Assembly: GCA_024691625.1 (NCBI GenBank)
Contig: JAILNL010000150.1
Span: 1 to 8,717, forward strand
Length of the DNA stretch: 8,717 nucleotides
Source of the DNA: Schwartzia sp. (in: firmicutes)
Lineage (GTDB): Bacteria; Bacillota; Negativicutes; Selenomonadales; Selenomonadaceae
Direction of reading: 5' to 3'
A program made the position numbers and the translations under genes. Position 1 is the first letter of the stretch, and every line of letters starts with the position of its first letter. This document shows, one piece after another, positions 1 through 7,040 of this stretch. The notes under the pieces were generated by a model. The model made no database searches and had not been told where the DNA came from. It saw only the letters and a list, made by a program, of their open reading frames with translations.

Positions 1-1
1 A

Positions 2-1054
2 GCAGCAGCCTGCGCGGCTGGCGCATTCATGGGAGACGAAAACGCGCTTCTTGAAGTCATAGCCCATGTCACCCCCGAGCAGCGTGCGGGCCTCGGAAAA
101 TATATGGAAGAAACGGAAATCACAGTCAGCGCCGCGGATACAAACCACGTTCTTGATATAATCGTGACTGCCTCAAAGGACAACCATTCCGCGACAATCC
201 GTGTCGCAAACGAACATACCAATATCGTGCAGATTGAAAAGGACGGAGAAATACTTCTCCATAAGGAAGCAGAAGAGAAACAGGATTCCGGCAAGCCGGA
301 CTATGAATGTATGACCATCGAGGACATTTACGACTTTGCCACCACGGCAGACCTTAATGACGTAAAAGAACTCCTCGACAGACAGATTGCCTACAATACT
401 GCAATCGCAGACGAAGGGCTGAAAAACGACTACGGTGCGAACATCGGAAAGGTTCTTTTGAAGGCCTACGGCAACGATATCCGCATCCGTGCGAGAGCAC
501 GGGCGGCAGCAGGCTCCGATGCCCGAATGAACGGCTGCGACATGCCTGTCGTCATCAACTCCGGCAGCGGAAATCAAGGCATGACGGTCTCCCTGCCTGT
601 TATCGAATACGCAAAGGAGCTGAACGCAAGCCGGGAGCAGCTCTACCGTGCGCTCCTGATTTCGAACCTCGTTACCCTGCATGAAAAGGAAGGCATAGGA
701 CGCCTTTCCGCTTACTGTGGTGCTGTCAGCGCAGGCGCAGGCGCGGGAGCGGGTATCGCCTATCTTGTTGCAGGGGATTACAAATCCATCATACACACCA
801 TCGTAAATGCCCTCGCTATCACGTCGGGTATCGTATGCGACGGCGCAAAGGCCTCCTGTGCGGCGAAAATCTCCGCTGCAGTTGACGCGGGTATCATGGG
901 CTTTGAAATGTACCGCAACGGCCAGCAGTTCTACGGCGGTGACGGACTGGTACTCAAAGGTGTAGAAAATACCATAAGAAACATCAGCCGTCTCGGACGT
1001 GTAGGAATGGCAGAAACGGATAAAGAAATTATCAAGATGATGGTTGGAGAATAA
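2..1054 (+). CDS. cyuA: L-cysteine desulfidase, CyuA/UPF0597 (YhaM) family, 5' end missing
   Basis: This family breaks L-cysteine down to pyruvate, ammonia and sulfide in the cytoplasm with a [4Fe-4S] cluster. The reading frame is open from base 2, and the nine codons before the ATG at 29 (AAACAAGAF) continue the family's glycine/alanine-rich stretch. That ATG is therefore internal. About 85 N-terminal residues lie outside the window, including the LGCTEP motif with the proposed catalytic cysteine. Counting from the ATG at 29, visible family signatures are HTNIV, SDARM, the NSGSGNQG loop and CDGAKASC. Cys230, Cys270 and Cys277 have spacings of 40 and 7, which match, from memory, the cluster ligands of the Methanocaldococcus jannaschii enzyme. 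All three visible ligands are intact, so the enzyme is probably active. The gene ends directly in a terminator and is the last of its transcription unit. The family resemblance is strong. Substrate assignment rests on characterised members, and some relatives may act on other amino acids. Confidence 0.88.
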   Translation, partial: AAACAAGAFMGDENALLEVIAHVTPEQRAGLGKYMEETEITVSAADTNHVLDIIVTASKDNHSATIRVANEHTNIVQIEKDGEILLHKEAEEKQDSGKPDYECMTIEDIYDFATTADLNDVKELLDRQIAYNTAIADEGLKNDYGANIGKVLLKAYGNDIRIRARARAAAGSDARMNGCDMPVVINSGSGNQGMTVSLPVIEYAKELNASREQLYRALLISNLVTLHEKEGIGRLSAYCGAVSAGAGAGAGIAYLVAGDYKSIIHTIVNALAITSGIVCDGAKASCAAKISAAVDAGIMGFEMYRNGQQFYGGDGLVLKGVENTIRNISRLGRVGMAETDKEIIKMMVGE

Positions 1055-1114
1055 AATAAAAATGGAGCTGTTGATAGAATGCTTTCGCATTTTTCACAGC
1101 TCCATTTTTATTTT
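1053..1114. terminator. Bidirectional intrinsic terminator between cyuA and the M13 peptidase
   Basis: A perfect 19-bp inverted repeat (1053-1071 with 1096-1114) encloses a 24-nt loop. The loop can form its own small hairpin: 1078-1082 AATGC pairs with 1087-1091 GCATT around a TTTC tetraloop. The GC-containing core GGAGCTGT is flanked by A-rich sequence on the left and T-rich sequence on the right, so both strands read as stem plus U-tract. The stem overlaps the last bases of both stop codons (cyuA TAA at 1052-1054, peptidase TGA at 1116-1114), so one element closes two convergent genes. Confidence 0.9.
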
Positions 1115-3147
1115 CACCAAAGCCTTACCCGTTCCTCGGGCGGCACATACATTCCGTCCCCGGGACGTACATCAAAGGCACGGCAAAAGCCCTCGGCCGA
1201 GCTCATTGCCCCGTTAATTCTCACATACTGAAACGGATGCGTGCCTGCCGCCATTCTCCGCCATGCAGAGCTCCCGGCTTTTGCACGCCAGCATTTGGCA
1301 ATTTTTACATAAAGCCTTCTTAGAGCTTCCTTATCATCTCCGACCATCTCCGTTACCACGGAAATTCCGCCAAGGTCGGCAATATTTTCAGCCAGTGTCT
1401 GTTCACCGTTTGTCCGCATCCCATCTTCTGCAACGTATCTGCCGTAAAATGCCGCGATAGAATCAATTCTTTCCTTATACGCGGCCCGGTCTTCCTCTGT
1501 CCACCACGAACGCTGAACCCCATCAGCATCAAACTGTGCGCCGATACCGTCAAAGGAATGACTTATCTCATGAGCCAGTATCATTCCGATACCTCCGAGA
1601 TTATCTGTACGGTCTGCATTTTTATCATAAAATGGAGCCTGCAGCATGGCAGAGGGAATAATGATTTCATTCGTGCAGGGCCGGTAAAAAGCATTCACCG
1701 TCTGCGGCAAAAAGCCCCATTCAGAAGCATCAAATGGACGCAAAAGCTGATCTTTATGTGCCGTCGCGCGTACTCTGTAAAGAGAAAGCACATTGTCTAT
1801 CAGCACTCCCCCCTCAGCCGGTCTTTCTATTTCAAACGAATCCGCATACTCTGCCCATTTTTCAGGCGCGCCAATCCGTACTGCAAGTCTGTCCAGCTTT
1901 TCCTTTGCGTATTTTTTTGTCGCCATGCTGAGCCAGTCCGCTGCTTCAACCCTTTTGCGGTAAATTTCCTTCATTTCTTCTGCAAAAGAAAGTATCTCTC
2001 TTTTTGTTTCTTCATCATACGTCAGAGCGGCATACTGCCGTCCGTAAAGCTCCGGAAGAAGCCTTTCAGTCTGCCGCTGGCTGTACTCTGCTCTTTCATA
2101 CGGATTAAGACAGCGCCTCGTTTCATCTACAGCGGCAGAAAACTCATCAGCCATGTCGCGAATCTCAGGTGTAAGCTCTCTGTCAAAAGCAAATATAATA
2201 CGGACTATGGCATAATCCTTCATCACCTGCAGATTTCCCTGTTCCATAAAAGAATCCGCGCAGCATATGAGCTCAGGCTCACGTATGTCAAAAGCGGCAA
2301 CTCCCGAAGCTTCTCCTATCCCCGCTGCCTCCAGCACAGGGCGAATATCTATATTCGTATAAAGCGACGAAAGATAATCTATATTTCCACGTTCAATCCC
2401 TGACGGGTTATTTCGCTTTTCCAAAGGCTCCTGCAGTTCTGCCATAGTCCTCTGTATTGAGAGAATCCCTTCAGCCGCTTCCTCGGCCTCAGCTTCACTT
2501 CTGCCGTACAAAACCAGCAGACTTTTTATGTACTTCCGATAAAGCTCTATCTTTTCACGATTCCCGGAATCAGACATAAACTCCCTGCCCAGCCCCGGCT
2601 GCGGCACTCCCCACACCGGAATGCATCTGCTGCCATCAAAGCGGTCACGCTCCACGGCAAAACCTCCGAACCAGTCCGCAAACTGATACTCGCCCATGAG
2701 TGCTCCCATTGTCTCCGCATACTCCTGCGGAGTGCTGCATGCCTCAATTCCGGCGAAAATCTCCGCCAACTCTCCAAATCCTGCCCTTTCCCGTCCTCTG
2801 TCGTCGTTTACGCATGCATAAAGCGCAGCTATGCGGGCAAAATCCGCATTTCTCTTCGGTTCAAGTGTCGCCGCAGTCGTTATGCGTCCCAGAATCCCCC
2901 CTGTTTTCTCCTCCAATGAAGAAAACATATTTTTTGATGCCTGCCCTGCCGCCAACGGTGTATCCTTTATCCATTCATAATTCACGGAAAGATAAAAATC
3001 ATCCTGCGGCCGCGGAGCTTTTTCTGTATGTGACGCGTCAATATCCACAAAAAAATCTGACGGCGCGGCATAACATGACGTCATAAAAACAAAAAGCGCC
3101 ATACACAGTGCTGCAGCCCTTACCTTCACAGCATTTTCCGCCATCAT
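1114..3147 (-). CDS. M13 family (neprilysin/PepO-like) zinc metallopeptidase, exported
   Basis: This is an oligopeptide-cleaving endopeptidase of the neprilysin family, acting outside the cytoplasmic membrane. The 677-residue length is normal for the family. Residues 1-25 form a signal peptide: charged start, hydrophobic core 11-22, then MTSC25, which could be a weak lipobox, with an alternative cleavage at CYA|A. The N-terminal M13 domain begins with PRPQDDFYLSVNYEWI. The catalytic part has NAFY (485-488, substrate contact), HEISH (zinc ligands His526 and His530, base Glu527) and ENIAD (third ligand Glu587, Asp591). It also has His637 and Arg643, spaced as neprilysin His711 and Arg717. All catalytic residues are present. 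The usual C-terminal CxxW is VRLW here, without the cysteine. Two ATGs (3147, 3144) sit behind a GAGGGG ribosome site (3154-3159). I chose the first, which is 6 nt away, but the second at 9 nt is also acceptable. The gene is monocistronic and diverges from the sensor kinase. Confidence 0.93.
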   Translation of the reverse strand: MMAENAVKVRAAALCMALFVFMTSCYAAPSDFFVDIDASHTEKAPRPQDDFYLSVNYEWIKDTPLAAGQASKNMFSSLEEKTGGILGRITTAATLEPKRNADFARIAALYACVNDDRGRERAGFGELAEIFAGIEACSTPQEYAETMGALMGEYQFADWFGGFAVERDRFDGSRCIPVWGVPQPGLGREFMSDSGNREKIELYRKYIKSLLVLYGRSEAEAEEAAEGILSIQRTMAELQEPLEKRNNPSGIERGNIDYLSSLYTNIDIRPVLEAAGIGEASGVAAFDIREPELICCADSFMEQGNLQVMKDYAIVRIIFAFDRELTPEIRDMADEFSAAVDETRRCLNPYERAEYSQRQTERLLPELYGRQYAALTYDEETKREILSFAEEMKEIYRKRVEAADWLSMATKKYAKEKLDRLAVRIGAPEKWAEYADSFEIERPAEGGVLIDNVLSLYRVRATAHKDQLLRPFDASEWGFLPQTVNAFYRPCTNEIIIPSAMLQAPFYDKNADRTDNLGGIGMILAHEISHSFDGIGAQFDADGVQRSWWTEEDRAAYKERIDSIAAFYGRYVAEDGMRTNGEQTLAENIADLGGISVVTEMVGDDKEALRRLYVKIAKCWRAKAGSSAWRRMAAGTHPFQYVRINGAMSSAEGFCRAFDVRPGDGMYVPPEERVRLW

Positions 3148-3184
3148 ACCGCCCCCCTCATTTAAGCATAAAATTCTTTATTTA

Positions 3185-3199
3185 ATTGTAGCATGTCAA
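3185..3199 (-). promoter_or_regulatory. Candidate promoter of the M13 peptidase
   Basis: On the minus strand an extended -10, TGC-TACAAT (3193-3185, five of six matches to TATAAT), would start transcription near 3178, giving a leader of about 31 nt before the ATG at 3147. A perfect TTGACA lies at 3199-3194. It is too close to pair with TACAAT, and 17 nt further on it meets only GAATTT, a poor -10. The extended -10 reading is preferred, but the choice is not certain. Confidence 0.45.
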
Positions 3200-3235
3200 T
3201 GCAGGAAAAAGGATAATTAAGTCGAATAAATTAAG

Positions 3236-3251
3236 TATGATGTAAATCATA
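3236..3251. promoter_or_regulatory. CRP/FNR-family-type operator
   Basis: TATGAT-GTAA-ATCATA is a perfect 6-bp inverted repeat around four bases. Its core TGAT-N4-ATCA matches the inner eight conserved bases of the FNR consensus (TTGAT-N4-ATCAA), with A/T instead of T/A at the outer position. Its centre (3243.5) lies about 42 bp upstream of the start implied by the TATATT at 3274-3279, the classical activating position for this regulator family. It is about 65 bp upstream of the likely peptidase start. Which regulator binds is unknown. Confidence 0.45.
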
Positions 3252-3273
3252 TTATTATAGGAAAAATTTTTCA

Positions 3274-3279
3274 TATATT
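3274..3279 (+). promoter_or_regulatory. Candidate -10 element of the sensor kinase promoter
   Basis: TATATT matches five of six bases of TATAAT. The corresponding -35 position (ATTATT, 3251-3256, 17-bp spacer) is poor, as expected for a promoter that depends on an activator bound at the adjacent palindrome. The implied start near 3286 gives a leader of about 93 nt. Two overlapping TATTAT sequences at 3250-3258 are alternative -10 elements, with a weak TTAAGT at 3231-3236. Confidence 0.35.
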
Positions 3280-3317
3280 CATAAAAAGGACCGGGACATA
3301 ACGCACTCTTATCTGCA

Positions 3318-3336
3318 TTTCCGCATATAACGGAAA
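3318..3336 (+). other. Small hairpin or operator in the kinase leader
   Basis: TTTCCG (3318-3323) and CGGAAA (3331-3336) form a perfect 6-bp inverted repeat around CATATAA. There is no T-tract after it, so it is not a terminator. It lies 28-61 nt before the kinase start and could be a leader hairpin or a protein-binding palindrome. The function is unknown. Confidence 0.35.
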
Positions 3337-3363
3337 AACCACGTTCATTCAGGTGTATCAGTC

Positions 3364-3373
3364 AAGGATGTGA
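3364..3373 (+). promoter_or_regulatory. Ribosome binding site that fixes the kinase start
   Basis: AAGGATGTGA differs from the ideal anti-16S complement AAGGAGGTGA at one base and ends 5 nt before the ATG at 3379. The in-frame GTG at 3370 lies inside this site, so it cannot be used with it. This favours ATG 3379 as the start. Confidence 0.8.
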
Positions 3374-3378
3374 TTTCT

Positions 3379-6177
3379 ATGCGCAGAGCCGCGGCCGTAT
3401 TTATTTTTTTTCTTATTATGATTATTTCTCCGATGAACGCATCCGCCGTCGGTGAGTCTATTCGTGTTGGCTTCGTTCCGACACCGGGCTTTTCACAGTA
3501 TAAAATCAGCGGAAAAATGAGCGGCTATGCTATTGCCTGGTTTACTGAAATCACAAAGTACACCAACTGGCAGTGCGAATATGTTCCCTTCAAATCCAAC
3601 GAAGAAATGATTGCTGCCGTGCGTGACGGCAAAATAGATACAGCCATAGGCTTCGGCCCCCATGAACCGTCCTCAGACCATCTTTTCTTTACGCTTCTCA
3701 CAGAGGAACCCCTTGCTCTTTACACGCACATAAACTCCGACCGTTTCTACTATGAGGATTATGCCAATTTTAACGGCAGCAGTATAGCTGTGATTTCAAA
3801 TTCCGATGAAGAAAAAACTCTGCGGAGATACGCGGAGCAGACAGGTTTTTCGTATACGCCGGTACCCTGTACCAACCACAGGGAGGTTTTTAATGCCCTT
3901 GATACCAACCGTGCAGACATCGCTCTCGCAAGTCTGTTTTTCGGAACTCCGGATTACCGCATTGTCGGATATCTGGGCTATGACACCTCCTGGACCGTTG
4001 TGTCTCTCGACCGCAAGGATAACTTTCCCACAGAGCTTTCGACTTACTGGCTCATGGCCAAGCGCCACACGGCTCCCGAAAACTTCCCTCCGCGGCCTGA
4101 CCTCACCATAAACGCTTACCACAGCAATACCTTTTCCCATCCTTCTCTCACCCGCGAAGAGCTTCGCTGGATTGCAGAGCACCCGGATTTTGAAATCGGA
4201 TATTATGAGCGACCTCCGTTCATGTACACGGATTCCTCCACAGGAGAGCCCGCAGGTATTGCCATTGATATCTTTACCCAGCTCGGCCAGCGCCTGGGTA
4301 TGACCTTCACATTTGTAAAGCACTCGGACGAATCCGTTCTGCCTGCTCAGTATGTGAACAGCCCTGACACTCCCGACGCTATCCTCGGTATGAGATATCT
4401 TCCAAACCGCACAGACGTCGGAGGTATGCGTCTTACACGCCCGTATGTCTCCAGCGCCTTTGGCTTCGTAGGACATCGTGACCGTTCATATTCCATGACC
4501 GACTGGCACTCCGTCGCCATGCCTGCCTATTCAAAAGGAACACAGCAGTTCCTGGACAAAAACTATCCGGGCTATTCCCCGATAATATTCCGGACGCAGG
4601 ATGAGTGTCTGGACGCAGTCCGTGACGGAAAGGCAGACCTTGCGCTTATGGATATCTATACAATAAATTTCATGCTGCTCCGTCACCGCTATGATGACCT
4701 CATGACGATTCCGGCTACCATCACACCGCAGGAATACTGCCTCGGTATCTCCGATAAGGTTAACCCTGAATTAGTTTCCATAATAAACAAAGGACTCCTC
4801 ACGATTCCCATTGACGTGCGGCAGGATATCATTCTCTCCCACACCAAGGACCCGTACTGGACTCCCGAGCTCATAGACTACTTTTATAAATACCGTCTTG
4901 CCTTCGTAGTTATCGGCATTCTTCTGATTTTGATTGTCCATATGATTTTCTCGGACTTCTTCACACGGTACAGAAACATGCAGATTCTCGAGGAAAAGAA
5001 TGCAGAGCTTACCGATGCCATTGCCCTTGTGGAATTTGCCAATCAGTCAAAAAGCCGATTCCTTGCCCGCATGAGCCATGAGCTAAGGACTCCAATGAAC
5101 GCCATACTGGGCTTTACGAACATCGCGCTGAACCACCCGGAAAACCGCGATACTGTCAGCGATTATCTGAAGAAAATACGCCTGTCATCTCAGGCGCTTC
5201 TCTCGATTATAAACGACATCCTTGACATGTCCGCAATCGAAAACAACAAGCTCACCATAAAAGACGCACCCTTCAAGCTGTCGGAATCCGTTTCTACGGT
5301 GCATGAAATGTACATTCCGCAGTGCAACCTGAAAAAAATCACCTACGAAGTCGTATGCGACACTCAGGATAATGAGTTCCGCGGAGACCAGAACCGTATC
5401 AACCAGATTCTCCTGAATCTGATTTCAAACGCCGTTAAATTCACTCCCGAAAACGGTAAGATACGCGTCGAGTTTCACGAAAAAAACATCACGGAAAATT
5501 CTGCTGACCTCGTATTTGTAGTGCAGGACAACGGAATCGGCATGAATGACGAGTTCAGAAGCCGCCTGTTCAAGCCCTTTGAGCAGGCTTCCGCCCAGAC
5601 CTTCCAAAAATACGGCGGCAGCGGCCTCGGCCTCTCCATTACCAAAAACCTGACGGAGCTCATGCACGGACGGATTTATCTGGAAACAAAGCCGGGCGAA
5701 GGCTCAAAATTTACCATAGAAATACCTGTTGTCCGTATTCCTCCGCAGGTAAGCGCACAGGCAGATGAGCCGGCAAAATACGATTTCACCGGTGCTCATG
5801 TGCTCATAGCAGAGGATAACGCTCTGAATCTCGAAATCGCCACCATGCTGCTTGAAGACACGGGAATCAAAGTCACCTCGGCAACGGACGGACAGGTCGC
5901 CATTGATAAATTCCTCGCCGCAGAGGAAGGCACCTTTGACCTCATACTCATGGATATACAGATGCCTGTCAAAAACGGATACGAAGCAACGAAAGGCATA
6001 CGCGCTTCCTCACATCCGCAGGCGAAGACCATACCTATCATAGCAATGACAGCAAATGCCTTTGAGGAAGACCTGCGCAACTCGCAGGAAGCAGGAATGA
6101 ACGAGCACCTTGCAAAACCTATAGACGTCGTGAAGCTCTACAAGACGCTGGCAAGATTTCTTCCGGCGCGTTCATAA
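3379..6177 (+). CDS. Hybrid sensor histidine kinase with two periplasmic binding-protein-like sensor domains
   Basis: This is a membrane sensor of 932 residues from ATG 3379. In order it has a signal peptide (1-23, cleavage after ASA), a first SBP_bac_3 venus-flytrap domain (about 27-245), a second (about 258-495), one transmembrane helix (507-526), a coiled coil (about 532-562), HisKA, HATPase_c and a receiver domain (about 795-930). HisKA has SHELRTP with phospho-acceptor His567. The ATPase shows the N box (Asn684), DNGIG (717-721) and GGSGLGL (746-752). The receiver has Glu812, Asp813, phospho-acceptor Asp859 (LILMDIQMP), Thr891 and Lys913, so all catalytic residues are intact. The architecture recalls BvgS/EvgS but lacks their PAS linker and C-terminal HPt domain. 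Flytrap 2 keeps an arginine (Arg344) where amino-acid-binding relatives hold the ligand carboxylate, while flytrap 1 has GPHEPSSDH there. The ligand is unknown, though small amino-acid-like molecules are plausible. No response regulator is adjacent. Confidence 0.93.
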   Translation: MRRAAAVFIFFLIMIISPMNASAVGESIRVGFVPTPGFSQYKISGKMSGYAIAWFTEITKYTNWQCEYVPFKSNEEMIAAVRDGKIDTAIGFGPHEPSSDHLFFTLLTEEPLALYTHINSDRFYYEDYANFNGSSIAVISNSDEEKTLRRYAEQTGFSYTPVPCTNHREVFNALDTNRADIALASLFFGTPDYRIVGYLGYDTSWTVVSLDRKDNFPTELSTYWLMAKRHTAPENFPPRPDLTINAYHSNTFSHPSLTREELRWIAEHPDFEIGYYERPPFMYTDSSTGEPAGIAIDIFTQLGQRLGMTFTFVKHSDESVLPAQYVNSPDTPDAILGMRYLPNRTDVGGMRLTRPYVSSAFGFVGHRDRSYSMTDWHSVAMPAYSKGTQQFLDKNYPGYSPIIFRTQDECLDAVRDGKADLALMDIYTINFMLLRHRYDDLMTIPATITPQEYCLGISDKVNPELVSIINKGLLTIPIDVRQDIILSHTKDPYWTPELIDYFYKYRLAFVVIGILLILIVHMIFSDFFTRYRNMQILEEKNAELTDAIALVEFANQSKSRFLARMSHELRTPMNAILGFTNIALNHPENRDTVSDYLKKIRLSSQALLSIINDILDMSAIENNKLTIKDAPFKLSESVSTVHEMYIPQCNLKKITYEVVCDTQDNEFRGDQNRINQILLNLISNAVKFTPENGKIRVEFHEKNITENSADLVFVVQDNGIGMNDEFRSRLFKPFEQASAQTFQKYGGSGLGLSITKNLTELMHGRIYLETKPGEGSKFTIEIPVVRIPPQVSAQADEPAKYDFTGAHVLIAEDNALNLEIATMLLEDTGIKVTSATDGQVAIDKFLAAEEGTFDLILMDIQMPVKNGYEATKGIRASSHPQAKTIPIIAMTANAFEEDLRNSQEAGMNEHLAKPIDVVKLYKTLARFLPARS

Positions 6178-6178
6178 C

Positions 6179-6208
6179 TCGACAAAGTCCTGAGAGCCGC
6201 TGTATACT
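6179..6208 (+). promoter_or_regulatory. Candidate promoter of the TauE-family gene inside the kinase terminator
   Basis: TCGACA (6179-6184, five of six to TTGACA), an 18-bp spacer and TATACT (6203-6208, five of six to TATAAT) predict a start near 6215, about 35 nt before the permease ATG. The -10 lies in the left arm of the following hairpin. This would explain how a gene directly after a terminator is expressed. Confidence 0.4.
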
Positions 6209-6235
6209 ACTATGTATACAGTGGCTTGTTTCTTT
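6195..6235 (+). terminator. Intrinsic terminator of the kinase gene, also a symmetrical operator-like palindrome
   Basis: A 13-bp stem (6195-6207 with 6214-6226, one G-T pair) with loop TACTAT is followed by TGTTTCTTT, a moderate U-tract, 17 nt after the kinase stop. The upper part, CTGTATAC-N6-GTATACAG (6200-6221), is a perfect palindrome overlapping a candidate -10 element. It could serve as a repressor site as well as, or instead of, a terminator. Confidence 0.65.
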
Positions 6236-6249
6236 GAAAGGACTTAATT

Positions 6250-7038
6250 ATGGAATATATCATCTTTCTTCTGCTCGGCATAGGTGTCGGTACATTCGGT
6301 ACTCTTGTGGGCATAGGCGGCGGTCTTATACTCGTTCCCTTCTTCATTTTCTTCATGTCGGACGGCTGTATCTATCCCTATTTCAAAACGGCTGCGCAGA
6401 TTGTCGGAACCTCTCTGTTCGTCGTTTTCACCAACGCGCTTTCCGGCACGATTGCCTACGTGCGTCAGAAGCGGGTATTTTATCACGCTGCCGTGCCATT
6501 TGCGATTGCTACACTCCCCGGTGCCTTCCTCGGCTCCTACGCCGCAGACCGCTTCACAGGAAAATCACTTGATTTTTACTACGGCTGCTTTCTCTTCTGC
6601 ATGGCGGCCCTCATGTACTGGAACAATACACGCAAAAAGGACAGCAGCGCAGCTATGGAAATCGAACCGGGCTTTACCTATAACCGCCCCCTCGGTATTA
6701 TATGCTCCGGCGGTGTGGGATTCATTGCCAGCATGTTCGGTATCGGCGGCGGAATAATACATGTACCTCTCATGGTTTACGTTCTGGGCTTTCCCACTCA
6801 CATCGCTACGGCGACCTCCCAGTTCGTTCTCGCCGTTTCATCCTCAATCGGCCTCGTCTCTCACGCCATTCTGGACCATGTGATATGGCTCCCCGCCCTC
6901 TGTATAGGAGCAGGAGCGGCGATGGGCGCGCAGATTGGCGCAAGGATATCAAAACAGACGAAGCCCCGCACCATTCTCGTACTTCTTTCCCTTGCAGTGT
7001 TTGCAGTTGCAGTACGGCTTATTTATATGGGAATGTAA
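6250..7038 (+). CDS. TauE/SafE family (sulfite exporter-like) membrane permease
   Basis: This is an integral inner-membrane protein of 262 residues, the usual size for the family, with roughly eight hydrophobic helices arranged as two similar halves. Each half starts with the diagnostic glycine motif: GTLVGIGGGLILVP (17-30) and ASMFGIGGGIIHVP (160-173). These are followed by related segments VGTSLFVVF and TATSQFVLA. Residues 125-145 form the polar loop between halves (KKDSSAAMEIEPGF). Characterised members export sulfite or sulfoacetate or take up organosulfur compounds, but substrates vary widely and cannot be read from this sequence. The start is supported by GAAAGGA (6236-6242), 7 nt before the ATG. 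It follows the kinase by 72 bp, with a hairpin and a candidate own promoter in between. A link to the kinase is possible from adjacency but unproven. The gene ends in a shared convergent terminator. Confidence 0.88.
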   Translation: MEYIIFLLLGIGVGTFGTLVGIGGGLILVPFFIFFMSDGCIYPYFKTAAQIVGTSLFVVFTNALSGTIAYVRQKRVFYHAAVPFAIATLPGAFLGSYAADRFTGKSLDFYYGCFLFCMAALMYWNNTRKKDSSAAMEIEPGFTYNRPLGIICSGGVGFIASMFGIGGGIIHVPLMVYVLGFPTHIATATSQFVLAVSSSIGLVSHAILDHVIWLPALCIGAGAAMGAQIGARISKQTKPRTILVLLSLAVFAVAVRLIYMGM

Positions 7039-7040
7039 TA

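Larger units (their letters stand above)
3148..3378. other. Divergent intergenic control region
   Basis: This 231-bp AT-rich region separates the start of the peptidase (-) from the start of the kinase (+) and must hold both promoters. Besides the elements listed separately, it contains an 8-bp direct repeat AATTAAGT at 3215-3222 and 3229-3236 (14-bp offset) and a perfect 12-bp palindrome GAAAAATTTTTC at 3261-3272. No ORF or structural RNA is evident in it. Confidence 0.8.

Noticed and set aside
29..1054. Treating the ATG at 29 as a true start, giving a short desulfidase.
   Set aside because: The frame is open to the window edge and the upstream codons fit the family, so the gene is cut by the window, not naturally truncated.
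173..1090. A 305-codon open frame antisense to the cysteine desulfidase.
   Set aside because: It runs opposite a clear CyuA-family gene, has no recognisable domain and reads as a frame kept open by the codon bias of the real gene. It also crosses the terminator stem.
1558..2403. A 281-codon open frame on the plus strand inside the M13 peptidase.
   Set aside because: It is opposite a peptidase with all catalytic motifs intact. Its product is rich in Arg, Ser, Phe and Cys, with no domain and no ribosome site.
3194..3199. The perfect TTGACA as the -35 of the peptidase promoter.
   Set aside because: At 16-18 bp spacing it meets only AGAATT, GAATTT or AATTTT. The extended -10 TGCTACAAT immediately downstream is the better candidate.
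3370..3378. GTG at 3370 as the kinase start.
   Set aside because: It lies within the AAGGATGTGA ribosome site. ATG 3379 has ideal spacing and gives a normal signal peptide.
3796..4476. A 226-codon frame antisense to the first and second sensor domains of the kinase.
   Set aside because: It has no family resemblance and no plausible start signal. The kinase reading is continuous and well supported.
1..7038. A sulfur-metabolism cluster joining the cysteine desulfidase and the TauE-type permease.
   Set aside because: They are about 5 kb apart, separated by a convergent peptidase gene, a kinase gene and two terminators, and the permease substrate is unknown.
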